Positions 1-6,655 of a stretch of 10,994 bases of DNA are shown piece after piece (position 1 is the stretch's first letter; every line of letters starts with the position of its first letter). The position numbers and the translations under genes were made by a program. This DNA is from Sphingomonadales bacterium UBA7473 (GTDB lineage: Bacteria > Pseudomonadota > Alphaproteobacteria > Sphingomonadales > Sphingomonadaceae). The stretch lies in NCBI GenBank assembly GCA_002478575.1, contig DLOX01000078.1:1-10994 (forward strand). Reading direction: 5' to 3'. The notes below the pieces were generated by a model that was given only the letters and a program-made list of their open reading frames with translations, ran no database searches and was not told the origin of the DNA.

Positions 1-87
1 CACCCGTGTAGGACATGACGCCCGCCCTTGACCGCGCGGTTTATCGGAGGGTGGCAACGAGCCAAACGAAACGAAAGGAACTTCATC

Positions 88-294
88 ATGGCACGCACTT
101 CAACCGCTGCAACCAACGAACCAAAAACGCCAACCTTCCAAGCCTGGCATGTCACCAACAAAGGCGACGACAGTTTCTGGACCAAGGTCGGAGCCGCATG
201 GCCGCACCGCGACGGCAAGGGGCTTTCGCTGATCCTCTCGGTCATCCCGATGAACGGCCAGATCGTCCTGCGCGAGCCGCTGCCCAAGCAGTGA
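88..294 (+). CDS. Small conserved hypothetical protein, 68 aa
   Basis: I chose the ATG at 88 because a purine-rich AAAGGA lies about 8 bases upstream; in-frame starts further up have no such site. The 68-aa product has a low-complexity N-terminus rich in Thr and Ala (residues 1-15). A compact domain follows with FQAWHVT (17-23), FWTKVGAAWPHRDGKG (30-45) and a hydrophobic beta-like stretch ending in IVLREP (59-64). I recall short proteins of this build (aromatic start, 'GAAW..KDGKG', 'REP' ending) from plasmids and integrative elements of alphaproteobacteria, where they have no assigned function. That recollection is the only support for a mobile-element link. There is no signal peptide or membrane segment. 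It is the only plus-strand gene on this side of tRNA-Glu, and a strong hairpin follows its stop directly. Confidence 0.75.
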   Translation: MARTSTAATNEPKTPTFQAWHVTNKGDDSFWTKVGAAWPHRDGKGLSLILSVIPMNGQIVLREPLPKQ

Positions 295-295
295 G

Positions 296-333
296 CCATA
301 ATCGGGGCGCGTATCGACGCGCCCCGATTATGG
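296..333 (+). terminator. Rho-independent terminator-like hairpin after the small gene
   Basis: A perfect 16-bp inverted repeat (296-311 and 318-333) encloses a 6-nt loop (TATCGA). The stem is GC-rich at the loop end, begins one base after the TGA at 292-294, and is followed by a short T run (ACTTTTG). This fits a terminator for the upstream plus-strand gene. The T tract is modest, so it could instead stabilise the mRNA 3' end. Confidence 0.7.
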
Positions 334-505
334 ACTTTTGCTCAACGAGAGATTCGGTTAGCGATCACCCAACACGCAAAAAAATCGTCCGCCCACGTCT
401 GCAAACAGTCGCGCACAGCCAGAACATTATGTGGGTATAAATGTGGGAACGATTTTACCAAATAACCAATTTATCGTTCTAAATCAATAATTTACGACTA
501 TAAAT
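334..505. other. AT-rich gene-free flank of tRNA-Glu, possible integration-site flank
   Basis: I see no credible gene here. The part from about 450 to 505 is clearly more AT-rich than the rest of the window. Two small repeats stand out. One is a 10-bp inverted repeat, ACCAATTTAT at 465-474 and ATAAATTGGT at 500-509, whose right arm runs into the encoded CCA end and discriminator base of the tRNA. The other is the direct repeat ATGTGGG at 429-435 and 441-447, with a 12-base period. Such a layout next to a tRNA 3' end is compatible with recombinase binding sites but does not prove them. Confidence 0.4.
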
Positions 506-580
506 TGGTGACCCCTACGGGAATCGAACCCGTGTTTCAGCCGTGAAAGGGCCGCGTCCTAACCGCTAGACGAAGGGGCC
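506..580 (-). tRNA. tRNA-Glu (anticodon TTC)
   Basis: Read on the minus strand the 75-nt gene folds as a complete cloverleaf. The acceptor stem GGCCCCT pairs with AGGGGTC (one G-U pair). The D arm is GTCTAGCGGTTAGGAC, typical of tRNA-Glu. The anticodon stem CGGCC/GGCTG carries loop CTTTCAC with anticodon TTC (positions 547-545). The T arm is ACGGG-TTCGATT-CCCGT. The 3' CCA is encoded (508-506). It decodes GAA/GAG. The gene lies 69 bp beyond the recJ stop on the same strand. Its 3' end faces the AT-rich flank and the small plus-strand gene. Confidence 0.97.
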
Positions 581-599
581 AATCGCTTGGCGAGCCGCG

Positions 600-628
600 C
601 CTTTAGGGATTCGCTTCCCGAAGGTCAA
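600..628 (-). promoter_or_regulatory. Predicted tRNA-Glu promoter
   Basis: On the minus strand, TTGACC (628-623) is followed after 17 bp by TAAAGG (605-600), which puts transcription start near 593, about 13 nt before the mature tRNA. The bases between the -10 box and the start are GC-rich (CGCGGCT), a feature known from stringently controlled stable-RNA promoters. Prediction from pattern only. Confidence 0.45.
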
Positions 629-649
629 GGGGCCTATCGGTCAATTGCC

Positions 650-2398
650 TCAATCGGCCCATGCTGCATCGTCGAGATGAAGTTCGGCAGACTGGCGCCC
701 GCCCCAATCATCGATCTTGGGGCGCCCAGCGAGCCACAAGCGGCGACCTTCGGTTGGGACAAGCAAAGATTGGCCCATCGCGCTATCGGCTTGTCGGAAG
801 GCCACGGCTTTGAGGCGTGCCCCATCATCGCCTGAGACAATCAACCGCAAATGGTCTTTGCCCACGACATCTGCCTTCACAACCCGCACAGGGCCAGTCG
901 CGACCCGTGGCGCGGGCCATCCCATGCCATAGGGCCCACCCGCCTCTAGCGCCTCACAGAGCGCTGGATTGACGCCTTTGGGCGCGACCAGTGCATCGAT
1001 GGACAATGCCCGATCTGCACTTGCCTCTGCTACCGTCTTCCCAAGCCGGTCTTCTAGAAAGTCGGACAAGGCCTCAATCTTGGATTGATCGACCGTCAGC
1101 CCTGCGGCCATCGCATGCCCGCCGCCTGCCACCAGAAGCCCATGATCTTTGGCAGCAAGGATCGCGGCGCCGAGATCGACGCCCGGGATGGAGCGGCCCG
1201 ACCCTTTGCCGATGCCGACCTCATCCACCGCGATGACGATAGCGGGCTTCCCTTGTTTTTCCTTCAACCGCCCCGCGACGATTCCGATGACGCCGGGATG
1301 CCAGCCTTGGCCTGCAACCAATGCGACCGCGCGATTGCCTTGGCCAATCAGAGCGGCTTCTGCGTCGGCCTGCACGCCCGCCTCGATGGTGCGGCGGTCA
1401 TTGTTGAGCTCGTCCAATTCGGCAGCAATCTCTCGCGCCTCTTCAGGGTCTTCCGTTGTGAGGAGGCGAACACCAAGATCAGATTTGCCAACCCGCCCAC
1501 CCGCATTGATGCGTGGCCCCAGCGCGAAGCCTAGATCAGAGCATATCGGCGCTCGAGACAGGCGTGAGGCCGTGATCAGCGCATCCAGCCCGATTGTCCG
1601 TCGGTTCGCCATTACTTTCAGACCTTGCGCAACAAACGCCCTATTGAGGCCCTTTAGCTGCGCGACATCCGCCACTGTGCCCAGCGCGACAATATCGAGC
1701 AGCTCAAGCAGCTTTGGCTCTTCTCTGGCAGAAAAATGGCCCTTAGCCCTAAGCGTCCGCACAAGTGCCGCGCCCAGCAACCAAGCGACGCCCACCGCAG
1801 CCAAATGGCCATGCGCTGCACCTTCTCCTTCATCCAGCCGATTGGGGTTCACCAACGCAAAGGCCTCTGGCAGCATGGTGGCGCATTGGTGATGATCAAC
1901 CACCACGACATCAACGCCAACGGCCTTGGCCATCGACAGTGCTTCAAAGGCCTGTGCGCCACAATCAACGGTCACGATCAAAGTGGAGCCGCCTTCCGCC
2001 AGCTTGACCAAAGCCTCACCTGATGGGCCATAGCCTTCCATCAAGCGATCAGGGATATAAGCGCCTGCCTCCAACCCCAAGGACCGCAGAAGCCGAATGA
2101 GCAGCGCGGCGGACGTTGCCCCATCCACATCATAATCGCCGAAGATGGTGACCTTCTCTTGCGCGACGATCGCTTCGGCCAGTCGCTCTGCGGCCTTGTC
2201 CATATCGCGAAAGATGGAAGGGTCAGGCATGAAAGCGCGAATGGTGGGGTTGCGATAAGCCTCCAGCTGCTCCGCCGGGCATTTGCGCGACAAGAGGAGC
2301 TGCGTGACCAGATCATCGCTGCTGAGACCATCCGCCGCCGCACCGCGCCATTGCCAGCGCTGACCGGTCAGCGAATGGGAGATGGAGAGGGGGTTCAT
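650..2398 (-). CDS. recJ: Single-stranded-DNA-specific 5'-3' exonuclease RecJ
   Basis: The 582-aa product is a RecJ nuclease of the DHH phosphoesterase superfamily. RecJ degrades single-stranded DNA 5' to 3' with bound Mn2+/Mg2+ in RecFOR recombination, base excision repair and mismatch repair. The visible motifs, in order, are: DYDVDG (88-93, motif I), VDCG (144-147), VVDHH (166-170), the DIVALGTVADVAQL block (235-248), GPRINAGGR (294-302), and in the DHHA1 domain SGRSIPGVDL (400-409) and GGGHAMAAG (425-433). A C-terminal OB-type region follows. Length is normal for the family. I prefer the ATG at 2398, ten bases after the vapC stop. An in-frame ATG at 2443 would add 15 residues and overlap vapC. 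The gene sits directly behind vapBC and is probably transcribed with it. No terminator is visible between recJ and tRNA-Glu. Confidence 0.95.
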   Translation of the reverse strand: MNPLSISHSLTGQRWQWRGAAADGLSSDDLVTQLLLSRKCPAEQLEAYRNPTIRAFMPDPSIFRDMDKAAERLAEAIVAQEKVTIFGDYDVDGATSAALLIRLLRSLGLEAGAYIPDRLMEGYGPSGEALVKLAEGGSTLIVTVDCGAQAFEALSMAKAVGVDVVVVDHHQCATMLPEAFALVNPNRLDEGEGAAHGHLAAVGVAWLLGAALVRTLRAKGHFSAREEPKLLELLDIVALGTVADVAQLKGLNRAFVAQGLKVMANRRTIGLDALITASRLSRAPICSDLGFALGPRINAGGRVGKSDLGVRLLTTEDPEEAREIAAELDELNNDRRTIEAGVQADAEAALIGQGNRAVALVAGQGWHPGVIGIVAGRLKEKQGKPAIVIAVDEVGIGKGSGRSIPGVDLGAAILAAKDHGLLVAGGGHAMAAGLTVDQSKIEALSDFLEDRLGKTVAEASADRALSIDALVAPKGVNPALCEALEAGGPYGMGWPAPRVATGPVRVVKADVVGKDHLRLIVSGDDGARLKAVAFRQADSAMGQSLLVPTEGRRLWLAGRPKIDDWGGRQSAELHLDDAAWAD

Positions 2399-2408
2399 AC
2401 CGGGCGCT

Positions 2409-2816
2409 TCATGGGCGGAGCCAATTTTCGATACGAAGGCCATTCACGCGACTAAATTCATCGACATTGTCGGTGACCAAGGTGAGATCAAGCGCTAGGG
2501 CATGGGCCGCGATAAACATATCATTCCCTCCTATTGGAGTCCCAGCCAAAGCAAGCTCGGCACGAATAAGGCCGTATATTTCGTCCGCCGGAGCGTCAAA
2601 GGGAAGCGCTTCAAGCCCGCCCAGAACATCAGCGATCTGTTTGGAAAGTCGAGGCGATTGACGTCTTCGTGCACCATACCAAATTTCGGATCTGACAATC
2701 ACGCTGGTCACCACTGCTCCCGGGCCCAGCTCTGCAAGTCGCTGTGTAATTCGCCCATCGGGATTGTTGATGAGGTCGGATACGATGTTGGTATCCAACA
2801 GATATTGAAGCGTCAA
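2409..2816 (-). CDS. vapC: VapC-type PIN-domain ribonuclease toxin
   Basis: The 135-aa protein spans one PIN domain. The four acidic residues expected for metal binding and RNA cleavage are present: D8 in LLDTN, E44 in RSEIWYG, D99 in GGNDMFIAAHA and D116 in VTDN. VapC toxins cleave tRNA or rRNA when free of their VapB antitoxin. The start codon is TTG, overlapping the vapB stop as TTGA. An in-frame TGA lies two codons before it and there is no suitable ATG downstream before D8, so the TTG is effectively forced. This implies translational coupling to vapB. recJ begins ten bases after its stop. All catalytic residues are intact, so the toxin looks functional; its RNA target cannot be read from sequence. 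Confidence 0.93.
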   Translation of the reverse strand: MTLQYLLDTNIVSDLINNPDGRITQRLAELGPGAVVTSVIVRSEIWYGARRRQSPRLSKQIADVLGGLEALPFDAPADEIYGLIRAELALAGTPIGGNDMFIAAHALALDLTLVTDNVDEFSRVNGLRIENWLRP

Positions 2817-3052
2817 AAATCAACGGGCTCTGGCGGCAGGTCCTCGATCTCAGGCATTCGATCTTCCGGAGGCAGAGGCTTTAGTTTGGCCAACACCTCC
2901 AATAAAGTTGGCTTTTCCAACGCCTCAATCACCAGCTTCGATCCTTCCTTGCGGATGATCGCTTCCTTGCCCGGAAGTTCAAATTCCTTCGGGATGCGGA
3001 CGGCTTGGTTGCGGCCATTGCGAAAAATCGCTGCTTTGCGTTCCATATTCAT
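2813..3052 (-). CDS. vapB: VapB-type antitoxin, AbrB/SpoVT-like DNA-binding fold
   Basis: The 79-aa protein has an N-terminal swapped-hairpin AbrB-like domain (about residues 5-45: AAIFRNGRNQAVRIPKEFELP, then AIIRKEGSKLVIEAL). The 'G..QAVRIPKEF' signature is typical of VapB antitoxins. The acidic, proline-rich tail (about 57-79) is the part that normally wraps around the toxin's active site. By family knowledge it neutralises VapC and represses its own operon. The start is ATG at 3052, with a second in-frame ATG at 3046. No Shine-Dalgarno sequence precedes either, and a predicted promoter puts transcription start on the first ATG, so the mRNA may be leaderless. The stop overlaps the vapC start by 4 bases. 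Confidence 0.9.
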   Translation of the reverse strand: MNMERKAAIFRNGRNQAVRIPKEFELPGKEAIIRKEGSKLVIEALEKPTLLEVLAKLKPLPPEDRMPEIEDLPPEPVDF

Positions 3053-3053
3053 T

Positions 3054-3087
3054 GGCCTATGCTACGGCCTATGCCGCGCGATGGCAA
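3054..3087 (-). promoter_or_regulatory. Predicted vapBC promoter with direct-repeat operator candidate
   Basis: On the minus strand TTGCCA (3087-3082), a 17-bp spacer and TAGCAT (3064-3059) form a promoter-like pair. The expected transcription start is 3052, the first base of the vapB ATG. A 9-bp direct repeat, GGCCTATGC, lies at 3054-3062 and 3066-3074 (12-bp period) and covers the -10 region, where a VapBC complex could block RNA polymerase. It is unproven and rests on pattern alone. Confidence 0.4.
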
Positions 3088-3088
3088 G

Positions 3089-5179
3089 TCATTGCTCCGG
3101 CGTTTCCACAGTCACTCCATCGCGGCCCAAGCGGACATCAAGGGGGATGCCACCTACATCTGACTGCACCCTGACCGTGTCGCCATTTTCGATATCAATC
3201 TTGGTATTTCCAAGATCAGGCATCTCTGGAAGATCAAGCGGCTGCACGGGGCCTTCGGGGTCGGGCTTAGCCACAGGCTTAGGCGCTGGTGCCGCACCCT
3301 TCACCGCCCGGCCCATGAAGTCGCGCCAGATGCGAGCGGGCAAGCCGCCGCCGCTCACACCCTTCAAGGGCGAATTATCATCATTGCCGACCCAGACGCC
3401 AACCACCAGATCGCCCGCAAAACCCACGAACAGCGCATCGCGCCCTTCTTGGCTCGTCCCCGTTTTGCCATAGCTTTTGATACGGAGATTTGCTGCACGC
3501 CCGGTGCCTTGGGTGACCACGCTATTGAGCAAATCCAGCATCATCGCATGTTCATCGCCTGACAGGCTGCCGCGCGAGGATAAGAGGCTTGCGAATATGC
3601 CTTCCTCCTCCACCGTCAAAGGCTGAGGTTTGACGGGATAACGATTGGCGGCGATGGCCGCATAGGCACTGGTCAATTCCAGCAAAGACATGCCCGACGA
3701 TCCCAACGCCACGCTGGGGTCCTTTGCGATGGGGCTTTTGACACCCAAATCACGCGCCGCTTTCTCCACTGCGGCATGGCCGAGCTGCTGGTAAAGGCGA
3801 ACGGTTGCGACATTGCTCGATTGCGCAAAGGCCTGACGCAGCGTGATCGTGCCACGGTAGCGGTCATTCGCATTGCGTGGGCGATACAGGCCCTCTGTTA
3901 TCGCTTCATCGCTGATCTTGCTGTCTGGCGTCATTCCAGAGCGAAGCGCCGCGAGATAGACAAAGAGCTTGAAGGTTGACCCTGCTTGCCGCGCGCCTTG
4001 AGTGGCGCGGTTAAAGGCTGAGGCCTTGTAGCTTTTCCCGCCAACCATCGCGACCACTTCACCATTGGGCCTCATAGCAACCAAAGCGACTTGCGCTTTG
4101 CCCAAAGGCGCACGGGCAATCACATCGCGGGCCGCACGCTGCAGCCGTCCTTCTAGCGTCGTTGTGACCTTTTGCTCGCCATAGCCTTGGTCGGTCGTCG
4201 CCCGCACTGGGCCAATAGCCCAATCGGCAAAATAGGTGCCGGTTGGCAGATTGCCTTTGATGCGCACATCGGTTTGCGCAGGACCAGTGGCAGCTGCTTT
4301 GGCTTCGCTGATATAACCAACACTGGCCATGGCTTTCAACACCAGCCGTGCGCGCTTCGCCGAGGCTTTGGGGTTGCGCGTTGGCGCAAGGCGGTTTGGG
4401 GCTTGAACGAGGCCAGCCAAAGTCGCAGCCTGCGCAAGCGTTAATCGTTCTGGCTGGCGATAGAAATAATGGAGCGAGGCCGCGCGGATGCCATAAAGAT
4501 TCTCGCCAAAATAGGCGTTGGATAAATAGCGTTCGAGGATTTCATCCTTGGTCAGCCAAGCCTCTAGCCAGAAGGAAATGAACATTTCCCGGATTTTGCG
4601 GCTGTAGGTGCGATCGGCATTGAGGAACGTGAATTTGGCCAGCTGCTGCGTGATCGTACTGCCGCCTTGAACGCCACCTCCGGTCAAATTATTCCAAAAG
4701 GCCCGCGCAAGGCCGCGCGGATCAAGGCCCCAATGCGAATAGAAGCGCCGATCCTCAATCGCAATGAAGGCCTGCTTCACATGATCAGGCAAATCGGCGG
4801 CTTTGACGGGTCGATCCACGATGGCGCCATTGCGGGCAATGGGTTGCCCATCAGCAGACAGCAAAGTGAGCTGCGGCGGGACAATCGGCTCAAGCGATTT
4901 GGAAAGCGGGGCTGTGACTGCAAGCCAAGCAACCACAAGGATGAAGAAGAGCAGGAAGCCCTGAAGCCCGCGGCGGATCAGGGTCTGCCGCCACGTCCTT
5001 GGCGGTTTTGCGGGTGCTGTAGTTTCGGGGCCTACGCCTTCATCGTCCCAATCCTCGCCCTCTGGTTCATCATCAAGGCCAAAGGCTTCGGCGGCAGAGT
5101 GCCTTGGTGCAGGCCGCTTGAGAAACCGATCCCAAGGGCTGGCGCGATTAGGGAGAGAAGCAGAGGCAGTGTCAGTCAT
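3089..5179 (-). CDS. Class A penicillin-binding protein (PBP1A-type peptidoglycan glycosyltransferase/transpeptidase)
   Basis: The 696-aa protein is a bifunctional cell-wall synthase: it polymerises lipid II into glycan strands and cross-links the peptides in the periplasm. An acidic cytoplasmic tail (1-65) precedes one membrane anchor (about 71-95). The GT51 domain carries IEDRRFYSHWG (141-151, catalytic E142) and GGSTITQQLAK (172-182). The transpeptidase domain carries STFK (401-404, nucleophile S401), SSN (454-456) and KTGT (572-575). A proline-rich linker (about 629-658) leads to a short C-terminal segment of unknown role. It is somewhat shorter than the ~800-residue proteobacterial PBP1A, so it may lack part of the extra domain between the two catalytic units. 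The ATG at 5179 has no clear Shine-Dalgarno sequence. The gene lies 63 bp after the DUF1697 gene and 36 bp before vapB. Target of beta-lactams. Confidence 0.94.
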   Translation of the reverse strand: MTDTASASLPNRASPWDRFLKRPAPRHSAAEAFGLDDEPEGEDWDDEGVGPETTAPAKPPRTWRQTLIRRGLQGFLLFFILVVAWLAVTAPLSKSLEPIVPPQLTLLSADGQPIARNGAIVDRPVKAADLPDHVKQAFIAIEDRRFYSHWGLDPRGLARAFWNNLTGGGVQGGSTITQQLAKFTFLNADRTYSRKIREMFISFWLEAWLTKDEILERYLSNAYFGENLYGIRAASLHYFYRQPERLTLAQAATLAGLVQAPNRLAPTRNPKASAKRARLVLKAMASVGYISEAKAAATGPAQTDVRIKGNLPTGTYFADWAIGPVRATTDQGYGEQKVTTTLEGRLQRAARDVIARAPLGKAQVALVAMRPNGEVVAMVGGKSYKASAFNRATQGARQAGSTFKLFVYLAALRSGMTPDSKISDEAITEGLYRPRNANDRYRGTITLRQAFAQSSNVATVRLYQQLGHAAVEKAARDLGVKSPIAKDPSVALGSSGMSLLELTSAYAAIAANRYPVKPQPLTVEEEGIFASLLSSRGSLSGDEHAMMLDLLNSVVTQGTGRAANLRIKSYGKTGTSQEGRDALFVGFAGDLVVGVWVGNDDNSPLKGVSGGGLPARIWRDFMGRAVKGAAPAPKPVAKPDPEGPVQPLDLPEMPDLGNTKIDIENGDTVRVQSDVGGIPLDVRLGRDGVTVETPEQ

Positions 5180-5242
5180 TGCTGAGCTGTATTAGAGGAG
5201 TAAGACGGCAAAGGGAAAGGGAGAATCGATGCAGGCAGCGGC

Positions 5243-5749
5243 TTAGGAGGCCAACTGCGCCAATTTGATCACTGTATTGATATTCCGCGCGGTCATTTCC
5301 GCCTTCACACCGAATTTCATTCGCGTGTCCCGGATATTGTCGGCATAGTCGATATAGATTTCGCGCGCGCCTAGCGCGATCCGCTCTGCCTTGCGATCCC
5401 GCATCGTCTCGATTGTGTCCGCTGGAGGTGCTTTGTCGAGGAAGTAGACCAAGTGGCGGCTTCCAATTGCATCGGGGAAAGGATTGGCGGCAACAATCTG
5501 GCGCAGCTCTTCCCCGGTTCGAACGAGAACCGGAATCCGCTTTCCGGCATAGGCTTCGAGCTCAGCCTCAACGGCGGCTTTTACTTCCTGCGCACTCGCG
5601 TCAGAGGTGAAAATCGCATTGCCGCTGTTGATATAGGTGCGGACATCTACATAGCCGATCCGTTCACACATGGCCTTCAGATCAGCCATCAAGATCTTGC
5701 CCGTGCCGCTGACATTTACAGCCCGAAGCAAAGCGACATAGCAGGTCAA
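5243..5749 (-). CDS. DUF1697 family protein
   Basis: With the chosen start the product has 168 aa and matches the DUF1697 pattern: CYVALLRAVNVSG (3-15), MADLKAMCERIGYVDVRTYI (21-40) running into NSGNAIF (41-47), NPFP (89-92) and a closing TARNINTVIKLAQLA (153-167). The family's biochemical role is unknown. The start is set at TTG 5749, which overlaps the stop of the DUF1761 gene as TTGA and gives the usual N-terminus. An upstream in-frame ATG at 5797 would add 16 residues unlike the family and bury 52 bases inside the neighbour. There is no Shine-Dalgarno sequence of its own, so translation is probably coupled to the upstream gene. No membrane segment or signal peptide. Confidence 0.88.
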   Translation of the reverse strand: MTCYVALLRAVNVSGTGKILMADLKAMCERIGYVDVRTYINSGNAIFTSDASAQEVKAAVEAELEAYAGKRIPVLVRTGEELRQIVAANPFPDAIGSRHLVYFLDKAPPADTIETMRDRKAERIALGAREIYIDYADNIRDTRMKFGVKAEMTARNINTVIKLAQLAS

Positions 5750-6153
5750 GCGAAGAAGCCGAAGATCGCGCCCATCACTGTGTAAATCACCACCCAATAG
5801 CCCGCATCGATGAAGAAGAGCGTCAGGCTTTTGCGCTGAAAGAGATAATTCACGCCAATCGAAGTCGCGATCGGAGCCAGGCCAAGCCCGAGACCAACCA
5901 AGGTGCTGGTATAGAGTCCCGGCCGTCCATAGGTCGACAAGATATGGCCAAGAATGAAAGCGCCGATCAGGTTCAGCACAAAAGTGCCGCCAAAAATCAG
6001 CGGCATATTGGAGCTTGCAATTTCTTCGTCAGACAGACCGGCCTCGCGCTGCCACGCCTTGGCGAACAAAGGCCCATACCAAAGTCCGCCAACCCCAAAT
6101 CCCGCGACCGCAGCAACAAATACAGCCACCCAGCTGATGTTCCAAAGTTCCAT
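5746..6153 (-). CDS. DUF1761 family membrane protein
   Basis: The 135-aa protein is hydrophobic, with four predicted membrane helices at about residues 6-27, 52-73, 81-104 and 110-133. The N-terminal ISWVAVFVAAVAGFGVGGLWYGPLF and a loop with KAWQREAGLSDEEI (32-45) are typical of DUF1761 proteins, whose function is unknown. I place the start at ATG 6153, nine residues inside the longest frame (ATG 6177), because GGGAGAGG sits at the right distance upstream. The gene follows the AAC(6')-type gene after a 40-bp gap without a visible terminator, so it may be read through from that operon. Its stop overlaps the TTG start of the DUF1697 gene. Confidence 0.88.
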   Translation of the reverse strand: MELWNISWVAVFVAAVAGFGVGGLWYGPLFAKAWQREAGLSDEEIASSNMPLIFGGTFVLNLIGAFILGHILSTYGRPGLYTSTLVGLGLGLAPIATSIGVNYLFQRKSLTLFFIDAGYWVVIYTVMGAIFGFFA

Positions 6154-6193
6154 GATGCCCTCTCCCAAGCTTATCATCTTGAGTTTGGCGAAT

Positions 6194-6655
6194 TTACCCC
6201 CGGTTCGTCAAATCTTTCCGGAAGAAGACCACGCGCACAGTCTCCTCAAAACCAATGGCTGCATGGAACTGATGGCTATCGACATTGTCGAGCAGCGCAT
6301 TTGACGCATATTCTGTGCAGCCTTGCGTTTTGCCCCATTCGCCCACAGCTTCTGCCAATGCTTTGGCCACGCCAAGATGTCGCATTTCGGGCTTCACATA
6401 AAGGCCTTCAAGGAAGACAACGGGCGATGTTTCACAGCCTTCCACATAGTCGCGCCGAATGGTGGCTTCAGCAAAGCCCATTGCTTTACCATGTTCGTCA
6501 AACGCCATCAGCGCATAGCGATCAGGATGGCCAACCAAGTAAAGCTCCTCAGCCTGTTCGGCGTGATCGGCCACACTGTCCCACGTCCAAAGGGCGTAGC
6601 GCATTTCTGACCAAGCGCCGAGATGGCCTTTGCTCGCCAACACAATCCGTATCAC
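6194..6655 (-). CDS. aac(6'): GNAT acetyltransferase, AAC(6')-I aminoglycoside 6'-N-acetyltransferase homologue
   Basis: The 153-aa protein is a single GNAT domain that closely follows the AAC(6')-I subgroup typified by AAC(6')-Iy: GFAEATIRRDYVEGC (60-74), SPVVFLEGLYVKPEMRHLGV (77-96) with the acetyl-CoA loop RHLGVA (92-97), GCTEYAS (112-118), and GFEETVRVVFFRK (135-147). Such enzymes acetylate the 6' amino group of kanamycin-, tobramycin- or amikacin-type drugs. Two signature positions differ from what I recall: the usual ASD triplet is ASN (117-119), and ETER is ETVR (137-140). Activity on aminoglycosides is therefore uncertain; a natural substrate is possible. The start is GTG at 6655, overlapping the preceding VOC gene stop as GTGA. 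No integron attC site, IS element or composition change surrounds it, so it looks native. Confidence 0.85.
   Translation of the reverse strand: MIRIVLASKGHLGAWSEMRYALWTWDSVADHAEQAEELYLVGHPDRYALMAFDEHGKAMGFAEATIRRDYVEGCETSPVVFLEGLYVKPEMRHLGVAKALAEAVGEWGKTQGCTEYASNALLDNVDSHQFHAAIGFEETVRVVFFRKDLTNRG

Noticed and set aside
1..87. End of an upstream gene at the left edge (TAG at 9-11)
   Set aside because: Too few bases are present to tell a real gene end from chance.
15..440. Plus-strand open frame of 141 codons covering the small 88-294 gene in another frame
   Set aside because: It runs through the perfect hairpin at 296-333 and into AT-rich DNA, with basic low-complexity sequence. The 88-294 frame has the ribosome site and a domain-like protein.
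606..619. GGGA-TTCGCT-TCCC as a recJ terminator
   Set aside because: A four-base stem without a T run is too weak, and it lies in the spacer of the predicted tRNA promoter.
2399..2443. Longer RecJ start at ATG 2443
   Set aside because: It would overlap vapC by 35 bases and add residues not typical of RecJ. The ATG at 2398 leaves a clean 10-bp gap, although the longer form cannot be excluded.
2502..3473. Plus-strand open frame of 323 codons antisense to vapBC and the penicillin-binding protein gene
   Set aside because: Low-complexity Ser/Arg/Pro composition and full overlap with three recognisable genes on the other strand.
5750..5797. Longer DUF1697 start at ATG 5797
   Set aside because: The added 16 residues do not resemble the family, which begins close to YVALLRxxNV. 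The TTG at 5749 gives the expected N-terminus and a coupled junction.
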